64,000 bases of DNA from Neocallimastix lanati (nom. inval.) (Eukaryota; Neocallimastigomycota; Neocallimastigomycetes; Neocallimastigales; Neocallimastigaceae), in contig JACVTC010000061.1 in NCBI GenBank assembly GCA_016946835.1, positions 62,001-126,000 on the forward strand. The letters run 5' to 3'. The position numbers and the translations under genes are program-made. Within the stretch, counting starts at the first letter, position 1, and each line of letters starts with the position of its first letter. The notes under the pieces were generated by a model. That model saw only the letters and a list, made by a program, of their open reading frames with translations, made no database searches and was not told the origin of the DNA. This document shows, in pieces, positions 34,595 through 48,100 of this stretch.

Positions 34595-36340
34595 TTTGAA
34601 AATAAAAAAACTAAGCTTAAATTACTTATGATGAAAAGTTAATTTTATAGAAATGTTTATTTTTTTTAAAAATTTGAATATGTATTTCCTTTGTTACTTG
34701 AATGATTTTGTTAAAATATTATTAACTTGTATGTATATTTTTATTATATATTATATATTCTTAAATATAAAATATACAATATCAATTTAAGTAACTAAAA
34801 AAGTAATAACTATACTTTTAAATTTTTTTGTATATTATCCAAAAAGGCTTATAAATAAAAATAATACAAATTAAAATAAATTTATTTAAAGTAGTTTTTT
34901 TTTTCTTTTATATATTTTTTAAAATAGTTTTTGAATATTCTAAATTTTTAACATTAATCAATAATTAAGTATAAATAAATTAATGTTTTTTTTATTTATT
35001 AATTTATTTATTTATTTATTTATTTATTGTTTATTTATTTATTTATTTATTTATTGCTTATTATTTATATCTTTATTCATTTATCAATAAAATAATTCAT
35101 TTTCCATTTAAAGAAAAAATATTTTTCATTTTTTATTTAATTATATTGATAATATATTTTATAATATATATACATTTATAAATTAATATATGATCAATAT
35201 ATTATGAATCATGAAACTTAACTTTTTTATACAAAAATATTTATTAATTAAAAAATATAAACTTTAATTACTAACGAATTATTTTATTATTTTATTTTAT
35301 ATTTTATTAATAAAATATATTTTTTATTTTATATACATAAAATTGTTTCATATTTTTTTTTATTTATTTATATCAATTATTAAGTAATTTGTACTATTTT
35401 TTCCTTTGGCTATTATTTAAAATTATATTAAATAAAGTTTGAATACTAATGAAAAATAGGAAAATAAATTAAACTATAAAAGATATTATGATCTTAAAAA
35501 GAACAATCTATTCAAAATAATAAAGTTTATTTAATATTAAACAAAATATAAATTGTCACAATAATTATATTAATTAATTAAATAAAGAAATAATGATTAA
35601 AAATTCTTTATTTCTTTTTTAATTTATTTTTTGTTGTGGAAAATAGATAAACAATATTAATTATTATATATAATATTTGTAATTAATTAAATAAAAAGTT
35701 TACAATTTAAATATAAAATGTTTATATAATATTGAAATATTTTTTATTGTTGAGAATATTTATGATAATAAATAATAATAATAACAATAATAATAATAAT
35801 AATAATAATAATAATTAATTATTTTAATTATTAGTTATTATTATTTTATAATTATTCATTATGATTAATATTAATATTATATTAAGAATTTAATAAATAG
35901 AAAAAGATAAAAAAATTACCAAATAAAAAAAAAAAAGAAAAGGAAATTGTTACATAAAAAATTTTATTAAAAAAGGAGACTTTTGCTTTTTATATATAAT
36001 AAATAAATTTATCTCCTTTTTTTTTTTTTTTTTTTTTTTTAATTTATTGATTTACATAAAAATATTTAGAAAATTTTTCAAAAAAAATTTTTTTCTTTTC
36101 ATTCCTTTTTTTTTTTATTTTTTTTTTTTTTTTGAATCCATTATTTCCAATAATACCAAATATAGAAAATATTTAAATCTTTTTTTTCTACCAAATTTAA
36201 AATATATGAGAAACTTTAATAATTAATTAAACTATAAAATAAATTAAAAAATTAAATATTAAATAGTTTTTATGTATGTATCAGATATTTTTATTTTGTT
36301 TAAATAATTTATTATTTAATTATTTAATTATTGTTTATTA
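34595..36340. other. A/T-rich upstream region of the dockerin gene
   Basis: (TTTA)n near 34993-35055, (AAT)n near 35770-35815, poly(T) at about 36018-36040. No gene seen on either strand. Confidence 0.5.
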
Positions 36341-36344
36341 TTTA

Positions 36345-36895
36345 TATATTTATTATTTATTATTTATTATTTATTATTTATTATTTATTATTTATTATTT
36401 ATTATTTATTATTTATTATTTATTATTTATTATTTATTATTTATTATTTATTATTTATTATTTATTATTTATTATTTATTATTTATTATTTATTATTTAT
36501 TATTTATTATTTATTATTTATTATTTATTATTTATTATTTATTATTTATTATTTATTATTTATTATTTATTATTTATATTATTATTTATTATTTATTATT
36601 TATTATTTATTATTTATTATTTATTATTTATTATTTATTATTTATTATTTATTATTTATTATTTATTATTTATTATTTATTATTTATTATTTATTATTTA
36701 TTATTTATTATTTATTATTTATTATTTATTATTTATTATTTATTATTTATTACTTAACATTTATTATTTATTATTTATTATTTATTATTTATTATTTATT
36801 ATTTATTATTTATTATTTATTATTTATTATTTATTATTTATTATTTATTATTTATTATTTATTTATTTATTATTTATTAGTTATTATTTATTATT
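36345..36895. repeat. (ATTATTT)n heptanucleotide array, about 550 bp
   Basis: Almost pure 7-bp repeats with small interruptions near 36577, 36752 and 36862. Three units make 21 bases, so two frames stay open as a YYLLFII-type repeat. These frames are artefacts of the array. Confidence 0.95.
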
Positions 36896-36899
36896 TTAT

Positions 36900-37400
36900 T
36901 TATAAATTTATCAAATAATTTAAAGAAAGAAATATTAGAATATTTTACTTTTTTATTTTAATATATATATTTATATTTTTTATATATAAATAATATTTAG
37001 TTAAAAACTTGTATTATTAACACAAAGTTTTGAATGAAAAAATTGCCATATTCTCCCAAATTTTGTTTTATGTTAATTAACATTCAGTTCTAATAAAAGA
37101 AAAATTAATTTTTTTATATTTTTATATATATACATATTTATAATTAATATATAAATATTTTTTTTTTGTAGTTCATTTCATAGTAAATAATAATATGTAA
37201 TGAATTATAAATGAATGAATGAATATATAAATAACTAAATAAATAAATAATAGTTTTTTTTTTGGATGTTTAATTCATAAAAAATAAATAAATACATAAT
37301 AAATAATAATTTTTTTTTTATTTATGATCAGGAATAGACCATTATTCAATTATATTATTAAAAATATATATGAAATTTTTTATATCAATATTACAAAACT
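36900..37400. other. A/T-rich spacer
   Basis: Poly(T/A) and AATAAAT repeats. No gene seen. Confidence 0.4.
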
Positions 37401-38900
37401 GAATTTTGAGGAAAAAATGACCTCAAACTCTTCCTGTTCATCAGTGATAACTTTATGTGAATAAAAATTGTTATTCAAATTTAATTTCTTCTTTACCTAA
37501 TCGTTTTGACATAGAAGTGCTTGATAACTGTATGCCTAATGGTATACAATTTGATCAAAGTGTATAAATTACTAATTACAAAAGACCTAACATTAGTATG
37601 GAATTAAAATTGAGAAAGAAGACTCTGTCGAAGGTAATTGAAAGATATTATTAATAAAGTGCTGAACCTTGTAGATTAGGAAGGGAAGTAGGAAGGTTTA
37701 GAGATTTTCTTAAAGTCCAGACCAACCACGTTGAGCATTTTTTAAGAAATATTCATCGACGGAAAGAATTAAATTTTTAAATCTAATTATCCTAATATTA
37801 CTTTTAATACTAATGATACAATCAGAAAGAAACCCTATTTTCTATGGATAAATTATAGTATAGAATGATTGAAGATTAGATAAATCCCTTTTAAGTATAA
37901 AAATTTTTAATCTTTCTATAAAATCAATGCTTTTTCATGAGATATGTAAGTAGGGTAATGAAATGCAGCTGAGCCTTGTAGATTTTTAGGAACTCTTATT
38001 TAAATTTAATCACCTACTTAATTAGTTGTAAGTTTCTTAACTATTGTATTAGAGTGAATATTATCATTATGTTCAAATTCATGTAGTAACCATGTGAATT
38101 TATTATGAAAGAAAAATGCTTCATATTTATCCCTTCAAACTCGACTAGACCATTTAATTTTTTTACTTGAAAACGGTGTAGTAAAACTATCAGGAGATGC
38201 TTTTTTACAAGAAAGAATAAATAGTAAATGGCCAGAGATATCATTAAAAGAGTTGTATACAGAAGTAATATTCAAATAATCTCTTTAATTTATTGTTTAA
38301 CAATTATAATAGTCAATATAAGAGTTCTTTCCATCATTAGACCAAGTAAGCTGGTGATCAACCATATTCGTAACAAACTATTGAGAAAAAATTATAGGAA
38401 TAAGACCTTTAAGTTGCAATTTAGTCATGTTGAAATCACCAACAATAATAGAAGGGCTATTCTGATGATTCTTAAGTCATTTAGCAAAATCAGTTTTTGC
38501 TTTATCTCTGGAGTATTTATGTTTATTGAATAAATTGGTAGGAATTGTGAACACCAATATAAAAGCCAAATAAATTAGGGATTCTCATATCTGCATGTCT
38601 CATTACTGTTCTACATTGAATGAAAAATGGATAGAAATTACAGAAAGAGTTCAGGAATAAGGTATTACCGACCTCTTGAAGACAAATATAATGGGATTAA
38701 AAATTGAATTAAAATGGGTAAATCCATCGACTTTTTCAGTGTTCCAACCATTAATTTTCTGGATAATATCAAGCTTAAAATATTGAGTATTCAATAAGAG
38801 ATTAGCATAGAGAATACTATCAAAGATAGGAATAGTGGGTTCAGAGTAATACCTGTTTCTATTAAAATTTATACTACTAAATGTGGGATCCGTTGAAGTA
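37400..38900 (-). mobile_element. LINE relic, endonuclease region
   Basis: The minus strand near 38220-38060 aligns with SDHKPILLSCNKV and the following residues of the intact LINE. Near 38640-38760 it aligns with the NINGW to LQET start of the endonuclease. Further decayed sequence continues to about 37400. Many stops and shifts, so this is an old copy. Confidence 0.65.
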
Positions 38901-39735
38901 ATAATAAATAATAAATAATAAATAATATATTATATATTTTTTTTATTTATTTATTAATTAATTATATGAAAATTTTTCTTTAAAAAATACAAATAAATAT
39001 TTGTTTGACAGTTTAAGCATTATAAATATTTTAAATCGTAGTGTGAATTAAAGGTAATATACAGAATAAAGTGTATGAATAAATTCAGAAAAAAGTCCAT
39101 ATGCAATGAACCTTCCCTCCAGATTATAAGATTTCCTTTTAAAGGAATTCTTATTCCGAATTAGGGTTTGGATTGACAGTCTGAAAAAAATTATGGTCTT
39201 CTCCTTAAGAGGCAATGGCCCAGCTAGCCTGTCATACTGCATTTTCAGCGTTGATGCTCTTGGTTAGTTTGCGCTTATACCGTCGGAATAGCAATCTTTG
39301 TAGAGTACTAGCCCTTGGCATAATTTCTCGTATTAACACGAAAATTACTAGTATTAACATAATTATTACCAATTGATCTATTCACTACATTATTAGTAAC
39401 GATAGTTTTATTTTTACTATCTTTTAAATTAATGTTTTTTTTTTTTTTTTTCACTATCAATACAATTACTATTATTAACAATATTATTGATATTGTTATA
39501 ATTATTAATAAGATTGTTACTACGATAAGAATTAGTACTGGATTCGATACGATAAGAATTAGTACTGGATTCTATATTATTCATATCTGTGACACTGATT
39601 ACATTTCTATTTGAAAAATATTGAGTATTCAAGAAAGGATTAGCATACTGAAGACTATCAGAGATAGGAATAGTGGATTAAGAGTAATACCTGGTTCTAT
39701 TATAATTTATACTACTAAATGTGCGAATCCTTTAA
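38785..39735. repeat. About 120-bp block present twice around LINE debris
   Basis: 38787-38895 and 39608-39725 share AATATTGAGTATTCAA, GAGATAGGAATAGTGG-like text, AGAGTAATACCTG and TTTATACTACTAAATGTG in the same order. The segment between them holds other repeat-derived coding text. Confidence 0.75.
39040..39640 (-). pseudogene. Decayed repeat-derived coding text, possibly LINE ORF1
   Basis: On the minus strand, 39632-39429 is an Asn/Ser-rich frame with a duplicated SSTNSYRIE unit. 39242-39048 is open as MQYDRLAGPLPLKEKTIIFF and onward. A short segment, AAAGTGTATGAATAAATTCAG (split here as AAAGTGTATGAATAAATT + CAG), recurs near 56616, so the region is repetitive. It lies directly upstream, in LINE orientation, of the endonuclease relic at 37.4-38.9 kb. 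That fits an ORF1 position but proves nothing. Internal stops are present between the two pieces. Confidence 0.4.
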
Positions 39736-39822
39736 GTAAATATATATAATATAATCCATCATATATAAGTAATAATGTCTTATTTATTAATTATATATTT
39801 AAGTAAATATTTTAAACTACTA

Positions 39823-39838
39823 CTACTACTACTACTAC

Positions 39839-39892
<54 letters not shown>
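39823..39892. repeat. (CTA)n then (ATT)n microsatellite
   Basis: About six CTA units run directly into about sixteen ATT units. Confidence 0.9.
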
Positions 39893-39893
<1 letters not shown>

Positions 39894-39899
39894 ATTAAT

Positions 39900-41113
39900 A
39901 ATAAAAAAGATTGAATTTATTTATAAAAAATAAAAAATAAAAAAATAATATTATATTAAATATTTAAATTTTTTAGAACTTATATATTTCTTTATTTTAA
40001 AATTTTTTTTTTTGTTTAAATAAAATTTTTAATACTAATACTAATATTGGAATTTAAAATAAAAAAAATTAAAAAAAAAATAAAAATAAAAAAAATAGAA
40101 CTTTACACTAAATTTCAAAAAACAAAATATTTATATAATTAAAATTAAAAAATTTTTTAATTTTATTTAATTTTTTTTTTTTTTTATTTAATTTTTTTTA
40201 TTTAATATTTTTTTTTTTATTTAATATTTTTTTTTTTATTAAATTTTTTTTATTAAATATTAAATTTTTTTTTTTATAAAAAAATTTTTTTTATAAGTGT
40301 AAAAAAGAAAAAAAAAAAACTATAATTATAATAAAAATTGAAAAATGAAAAAAACATACTACATTTATTTACTTATTTACTTATTTAAAAGATATATAAT
40401 AGATTAAATTTAATACATAAAAATTCTTTTTAAATATATACAATTTAAAAATCAAGCCTTAATTTTTTTTTTTTTTTTTTTTTTCATCTTTTATAATTGA
40501 ATTCAAATTTGCTTAGTAGCTGGTAGCATAATTATTTAATCAAGTTTAATTAAAAATCAAAACACTTTTTCTTAATATTATTTTTTTTGAAATATTAATA
40601 GGTAGCTATAGCTATTGAATGGCAGCATAATAATTAAAAGCTCTTTTTACTGTTAAGATTGAAATTTGAATTCGTACAGTCGTAGCATAATAATAATAAA
40701 AATGTTACTTTTTTTTTTTTCATTCTTATATGAAGCAGCAATTAGATTTATATTAATTTAATAAAATTATATATAGACAATTTAAAAATTAAATGACTTT
40801 TTGTTATTTTTTAAGAGGTAGCAATAATTATTGAATGGCAGCATGGCAGCATAATAATATAAACTATTTTCTATTTTTTCTATCTTTAATAATGAATTAA
40901 AAACTTGATTGCAGCTTATATTGGAAATATAAATTATTTAACTATGCTAAGTATTTATAAAAAAAAATTTTAAAAACTATATACAATAAATTTTCGGCCT
41001 TAAGCTATTAATAAATTAGTCTTACTCGGTGGCCATATCAAATTTCATCTTTAACTATTATTAATATTTTTTGATAAAATTTGATTACAATGTAAATAAT
41101 TCATTAATATAAG

Positions 41114-41148
<35 letters not shown>

Positions 41149-41878
41149 TTTTTTCTATTATTAATATATATATATATATATATTAATATTTTTAAATTTA
41201 TACTCTATAATATAATAAATTTTCATTATAGTATAAAATTAGAAAAAAAAAAAAAATAAAAATATAATAAATAAAAAAAAAAAAAAAAAAAAAAAATAGT
41301 ATAATTATTAATTTAATATTAGACATTATTATTATTTATCCACTTGTATTATAATTATTTTATAATACTAAAATAATATATAGTTTTTTTTTTATTGATG
41401 CTACCTCTAATTACTATTATCATTATTATGCTGCTATTATTATTATTGTGCTGCTATTATTATTATTGTAATGCTATTATTATTATGCTACCATTATTTT
41501 TATGCTACCATTATTATTATGCTACCATTATTATTATGCTACCATTATTTTTATGCTACCATTATTATTATACTACTATTATTTTATTGATGCTGCTTCT
41601 GTGCTACTTTAAACTATATATTATTTGTTTTAATAAAATAATTATAATTATAATAGATAAAAAAATAATATATCTATATCTAATAATAATCATACATATT
41701 TATTTTTTTTTTCTTTTTTAAATTTATATTGATATTTTTAATTTTTAAATAAATTAAGAAATTTTTAAAAAAAAAAAAAAATAAAATGAAAAAAAAAATT
41801 AATCACTTTTTTTTTTTTTTTTTTTTTTGAAAGAATGATTAATTAATAATATACAAAAATTAATTTTCATTCTTTCGA
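39900..41878. other. Non-coding DNA with mirrored TAGCATAAT / ATTATGCTAC motifs
   Basis: From about 40510 to 40870 the motif GGCAGCATAATAAT and relatives occur at least four times. From 41395 to 41590 the complement ATTATTATGCTGC/ATTATGCTACC occurs about eight times. Poly(A) and (AT)n lie between. Open frames here are low-complexity artefacts. Confidence 0.55.
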
Positions 41879-43288
41879 TTAGTATAATCTATTTATCATA
41901 TTTACTGGTTTGGTGGATTCATTTAAGCTCATTACTAATTTTAAATAGGTTTTATTGAAACCAAGTAGTGATGGAAGTGGTTTATCTTTATTTTTAGTTC
42001 TTCTAAAGTTACAGTTGATGCTATTTCTTTTAAAAAGTGTATTGAAAAGAATATTTGCGTAATTATCAACTTCCATATTCTTTTTGTTATTTTTTTTATT
42101 CTTTTTATTCTTGTTCGTACTAGAAAAATTATCATCACTAGTATTTCTAGTACTTATAATTCTCAAAGCATTATTTCTGTTGTTGTTATTGTTGTTATTA
42201 CTGTTATTGTTATTTCTAATATTAGCATTATTATTAATTATATTACTATTATTATTTCTGTTTCTAATATTATTATTACTATTATTGCTATTATTATTTC
42301 TTATTCTAATTATATTATTATTAATGTTATTATTATTTCTGATTCTAGTTACATTATAACTATTAATGTTATTATTATTTCTGATTCTAATTACATTAAT
42401 ACTATTAATATTATTATTATTTCTGTTTCTAATATTATTATTATTATTATTACTATTGTTACTGTTATTGCTACTGTTATTTCTATTTCTAATATTACTA
42501 TTTATGTTACTATTATTATTACTGCTACTATCATTTATGCTATTATTACTACTACTGCTACTTCTATCTCTAACAATATCCTTTCTGTTACTATTGCTAC
42601 TGCTACTGTTATTTCTGCTTCTAATTCTTTCATAATTACTACTGTTTCTGTTGTTATATCTCACAACATTATTAGTACTATTTGTTTCATTATTATTAAT
42701 ATCTCTAACGCTACTATTCTTAGTATTATAGGCAATACCTTCATATATGTTTTCTTTATTGCCATAGGAATTATTCATGAAATCAAATTTAAATTTTTTG
42801 ATTAATCTTAATTTCATTTCTTCATTATTTTCTTCATCTCTTTTTCTTTTGTTATTTTTACGACAATAATCATAAACACTGAAATCTTCTTCACTTCTAT
42901 TTTCATATAAGATGAGACCTCCTTTACTACGTTCACTCGTTTCTGATGAATTGTCATTTGTTGAAAATAAGTCACGGGAAGCAATTTTATTAGTTTTTTC
43001 TTTTTTAGCATCATCGGTAGTAAACAGATAATCCAAACTATTTTTATCATTTTCTTCTTTTTTAGCATCGGTAGAAAACAGATAATCTAAACTATTTTTA
43101 TCAATTTCTTCTTTTTTAGCATCATCGGTAGTAAACAGATAATCCAAGCAATTTTTGTCGATAGCACCACGATTAACATCAAAAAAGTCATCAAGGTAAT
43201 TTTGGTATTCATCCTCATCAATTATATTTAATAAAGTGGAAGAACCTCCATCTTTATTAGTAAAACCACTATTTCTGGGAGAGTACAT
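41879..43288 (-). CDS. Asn-rich low-complexity, probably nuclear protein
   Basis: 469 residues from ATG 43288. The frame is open further upstream but only through Phe/Lys-rich poly(A/T) text, so the inner Met before YSPRNSG is chosen. An acidic N-terminus is followed by three copies of an 18-20-residue unit with core DKNSLDYLF (about 44-96) and a weaker fourth (RDLFSTND). A basic NKRKRDEE (146-153) looks like a nuclear localisation signal. About 215 to 395 is a (N/S/R/I)-rich tract built from RIRNNNN and RNRNNN units. The C-terminal 80 residues are again complex (LFNTLFKRNSINCNFRR, PSLLGFNKTYLKLV). No known domain recognised. The ordered ends and intact frame argue for a real gene. Function unknown; a regulatory or scaffolding role is a guess. 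Confidence 0.7.
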   Translation of the reverse strand: MYSPRNSGFTNKDGGSSTLLNIIDEDEYQNYLDDFFDVNRGAIDKNCLDYLFTTDDAKKEEIDKNSLDYLFSTDAKKEENDKNSLDYLFTTDDAKKEKTNKIASRDLFSTNDNSSETSERSKGGLILYENRSEEDFSVYDYCRKNNKRKRDEENNEEMKLRLIKKFKFDFMNNSYGNKENIYEGIAYNTKNSSVRDINNNETNSTNNVVRYNNRNSSNYERIRSRNNSSSSNSNRKDIVRDRSSSSSNNSINDSSSNNNSNINSNIRNRNNSSNNSNNSNNNNNNIRNRNNNNINSINVIRIRNNNNINSYNVTRIRNNNNINNNIIRIRNNNSNNSNNNIRNRNNNSNIINNNANIRNNNNSNNNNNNNRNNALRIISTRNTSDDNFSSTNKNKKNKKNNKKNMEVDNYANILFNTLFKRNSINCNFRRTKNKDKPLPSLLGFNKTYLKLVMSLNESTKPVNMINRLY

Positions 43289-43429
43289 TGTTTTTAGTTT
43301 TTTTGTTTTAATTGTAAATGTTTTTTTCAATTTTTTCTTTTTATTATAATTATGATATAATAAATTATTCTTATAGAAAAAAAAAAAAATTATTAAAAAA
43401 ATTTTTTTTCGTTGCAAATTTTTTCTTTT

Positions 43430-44200
43430 TTTTATATTTTGAAACTAAAATAAAAATTTTAAGATAAGGTTTAATTAAAAATGAATTTAAAATAAAATAA
43501 AATTATTAATATGATATTTATTATACCTTACCTATCTTTATTTTGTTATAAATAAAATTTTTCAAAATGAAATTTAATTAAAATGAATTTGAAGCATTAA
43601 TTCATTATTAATATGGTTATATCTTTCCACTATAATTTTATTATTATTATTATTATTTTGTATTTTCAAAAAAAAATAAAAATGGATAATACATCAAACT
43701 AAAAAAAAAATTAAAGTTTAATATATTCCTTTGTTTAATTTAATTTAATTAAAAACCAAAAAAAAAAAAAAAAAAAAAAATTAAAGTTCTATATTAATTA
43801 TTATAATAAAAAAAAAAGATAAAGGTTTATATTTCATTTTAGTTTCAGTAGATATATTATTCAATTTTTTTATGATATAGTTTAATACATTATAATATAT
43901 AATATTTAAAAAAGTAATTATTTTTATATATAATTCTATTTATTTTAGAGTATATTTAATTTTATTGGTATTCTATACAAATAATAATATTTTAAAAAAA
44001 AATAAAAAAAAAAAAGAATTTTAAAATTTCTATATTGATCTTTATTACTTTAAGATCAGAAATAGATTAAATCATATATCAAATTATAAGTAAAAAAATT
44101 TTTAAAGTTTAATTAATGGATTTTTTTTATTTAATTAATTTTTTTTTCAAAAAAAAAAAAAAAAGGTCATGCTAAAATGAAAGTATTATTTTATTTAAAT

Positions 44201-44235
<35 letters not shown>

Positions 44236-44480
44236 CAAATAATAATATATAATTTTAATTATAATAATTGATAGTAATTGATTTATAAATAAATATATAT
44301 CTATGAAAAATTTAGTAGATTAATGATACTTGCAAATTCATTAAACTATATTTATATGATTAGAAAAACGAGTCCTTATTACAATAAAATATTATGAAAA
44401 TACTAAATAAAAAAAAAAAATAGAGAATATGTATAAATATATTTTTAATAAATAATTCATTTGTTGTTTAAAAAAAAAAG
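43430..44480. other. A/T-rich upstream region
   Basis: Several poly(A) tracts and GATAAGGTTTAATT / AAATTTAATTAAAATG near-repeats (43463-43600). No gene seen. Confidence 0.45.
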
Positions 44481-45069
44481 GATTAAAAACTCGTGAATAA
44501 ACTTAAATAACACGTTTATCTAAATAATAAGAATTATTAATAATTATTATCAAGTGAACGATTTCAAAATATAATTTTTAATTAATTTATTAAAAAGTTA
44601 TAAAGAATATATTAAATTATTGAATTATTGTTGTTATGATTTTCATTTTTTTTAAAAAAAAAAAAAGAAGAAAAAAAAAAGGTTTTTAAGTAAGGACAAT
44701 AAGTTAATAAAATTAATTAAATATTAATAAAAATATAATAATTCTTTATATAGAAAAAAAATTATATATTAAAATAATATATATTTATTTTTTTTTTTAA
44801 AATAAAAAAAAAAAAAAAAACAGAAAATAAATTAAAAAATAAATAATTAAATGTTTTAATCATTCAAAATTTAAATGTATATATTTATATATAACGGGAA
44901 TATTAATTATATTAGTATAGAGGTTGATATATATATTAACATTCAATTTTATATCAAATATATATATATATATATTTTTTTTATCAAGAATACCACAAAA
45001 AAAAATAATACTAATTAAAAATGAAAAATAATCAATATGAATAAAAACCCATAAAAGCAAAAAGCAAAA

Positions 45070-45103
<34 letters not shown>

Positions 45104-48100
45104 TAAACATCCATTTTAAAAACATGAACGAATTGAAAAAAGTTAAGATTATTAAATATATATATATTTAAAATACATAAATATCTATCAGTTATTATTA
45201 TTTATTTTATATTTTAAAAAAAATATCTTTTATAAAAATAAAAGAATATTTTATAAAACTTATAAAGTAATATAAAAATTTCTATATAAAATATATATAA
45301 TAAAAAAAAATATATATTTTTTTACTTTCTCTAATTTTTAATTAATAATTAGATTCCACCATAGTAGATTATTAGATTAAACTTTACTAATAATATTAAT
45401 AATTAAAAATTTTTAACTTTTTCATGAAAGTTTAAAAAAAAAAATATAAATTAATAATTATAAAAAATAATATAATTTTATTAAATTATTATTATTATTA
45501 TTAGCATATTTAACAATATTTAATTAATATCAATGAATTATATTATCATTCCTTTTCATCATTATTAGTTATAATTTTTATTGATAAAAATTTTGATATA
45601 ATATCATTTCTCGGGATATTAGTATTTAATATATACTATAAGGCTGTAACTAAATAATTTTTATATTTCAGAAAAAATATTATTGAAGTATATAATTCAT
45701 CATATATAAATAATAATGTTTTATTTATATATTTATTATATGTATAAGTAAATATTTTAAACAAAGGTTATTATTATCATCATTATAATTTTTTATTATA
45801 TTAAATATATTTAAATTTTCTAAAAAAAATATTAATTTATATTTATTATAAACTAAATAACAAGTTTATGTTATTCTTTGAATCAATCATATTAATAAAT
45901 ATTTTTTTTTTTTTTTTTTTTGAAAGGACAATAAATTAATAAAATTATTATACTCTTAATTAAAAAAAATTATTATTTACTATTTAATTAAAACTTTATA
46001 TATTTGATATATTAGACGTGTTTTTTTTTTTTTTTTATATATATCATTATTGAGAAAGATAGAATTATTATCATTTAATTATATATTATTTGAATTTTTT
46101 ATATGAATTACGCGCCTGAACTTTAATAAAAATATAATTAATTAAAAAAAATATTAAATAAAAAAAAATAAAAAAAAAAATTGATAATATATAATAAAAG
46201 AAAATGAATATGAATATGAATAAAATTTCATAAAAAATATTTAATATCTTTTAAAAAGTATTATAAAAATGAATTAAAATATAAAATAAAATTATTAAAT
46301 AATTTGAAAAAAAAAAAAAAAAAAAAACGCGTAAATCACTGTTTGTAAGTTAATAAAAGTATTAATCTTATATTTTAATATAATTACTTTCTTTTAATGG
46401 TTTTAAAGAATTACCAATGGTAAGTAAAAAAAAAAAAAATTTAACACTATTGAAATAATATAAAGGTTCCAAAAAAAAAAAAAAAAAAGGAAAAATTATA
46501 GAAACACGAATTTAATCTTTAATTAAAAAAAAAAAAAAAAAAAAGATTTACTTTCATTTATTTTTAATTAAATATCAGGTTCCTCCATAGTAGATCATTA
46601 GATTAACTTTAATAACTCTATTAATAATTAAAAATTTTAAACTTCTTCATGAAATTTTATTTTTTAAAAAAAAAAAAAAAAAAAAATAAAAATAAAAATA
46701 TTAATTAAAAATCTAAGAATTAATATAATATTATTGAATTATTATTGTTAGCTTATTAAATAATATTTTCGAAATTAAATTGCAATATTATTCTTTTGAT
46801 TGTTAGAAGTTATCGAAAACACGTAAAATTTTTATACTTATTAAACCATCTATAAATATAAATTATTTATTAATAACGAGCATATTACTTAAAAATAACA
46901 CAATATTTATAATTTATTTTATCTATGATGTTATTATTTATTAAAAAAACGCGTGTAGTAACCTAAATTAATTACACATGGATAAAGACAGAATGTGATG
47001 AAAGATTTTAATAAATAATTTTTTATAATTGTCAAACAGTAAATTATAATAATTGGAAGGATTAATTAATAAATTGGGTATTTATAATGTGTATCTAATG
47101 AATTATTATAATGATTTTCTCATTTATAGAAATTAAAATAATTTTTTTTAATATTCCTTTCAAAAAAGAACGAAGAATTATTAAAATTTATGAATAAAAA
47201 ATTATTAGAAATAATTTTTTATGTTTTTTTTTTTAATTTTTATTTTTATTTTTTTTGTTGAACAAAAAATTAATTTGATATAAAATAATAATTTTAAATA
47301 ATATTTTTAAATATTTAATGGTATTAACATACGTTTATATATATTATATCAAAGTTAGTTATATAATTATTGAGATAGATTAGATACATATTATTGTTCA
47401 ATTATAAATTAATTGATATTTTATTAGTTCATTATTTATAAACACGAAAAAAAATAATAAATAATAATAATAATAATAATAATTATAAAATTAAAAATTA
47501 ATCAAAATATGAATAAAAATCCATAAAAAAAAAATACTAATTACTTAGTTTATTTTTAATTAATATTATTTAAGAATGGTTAAGAATTAAAATTAAAATT
47601 ATCAAATTCAAAAAAAAAAAAAAGAAAAAAATAAATAAAAAAAAAACACGTAAATCTCAAATCTTTGTTACCATAAAGCAATTTTAAAAAAAAAATAAAA
47701 TAAAATAAAATTTTGATTTTTTTTTTTTTTTTTTTTTTTTTTTATTATTTAATTAAAATTTTTATATTTAAAAACTCTATAAATAATATAAAAATTTAAA
47801 AAAAAAAAAAAAAAAAAATTAAAATTTAGTTAAAAAAAAAAAGGGAAAAATTAAAATAAAAAAAGAAATAATCTAATCTATAAATTAAAAAAAAAAAAAA
47901 GGGAAAAATTAAAATAGAAATACAAATTAATCTAATCTATAAATTAAAAAAAAAAAAAAAAAATTTTTTTTCTTCCTTATTTTTAATTTATGTAAGTATC
48001 ACACACTCATTAAAAAAAAATTATTAGGTAAACTTTAAAAATTTTAAAAATGAATTAATATTTTTAAACAAGTTTCCATGAAAACTAAAAATGAAACTAC

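Noticed and set aside
36276-36918. Two long open frames of YYLLFII repeats
   Set aside because: They arise from a 7-bp array where three units equal seven codons; no start context, no complex sequence.
42084-42635. Leu-rich plus-strand frames
   Set aside because: Antisense of the poly-Asn tract of the gene at 41879-43288.
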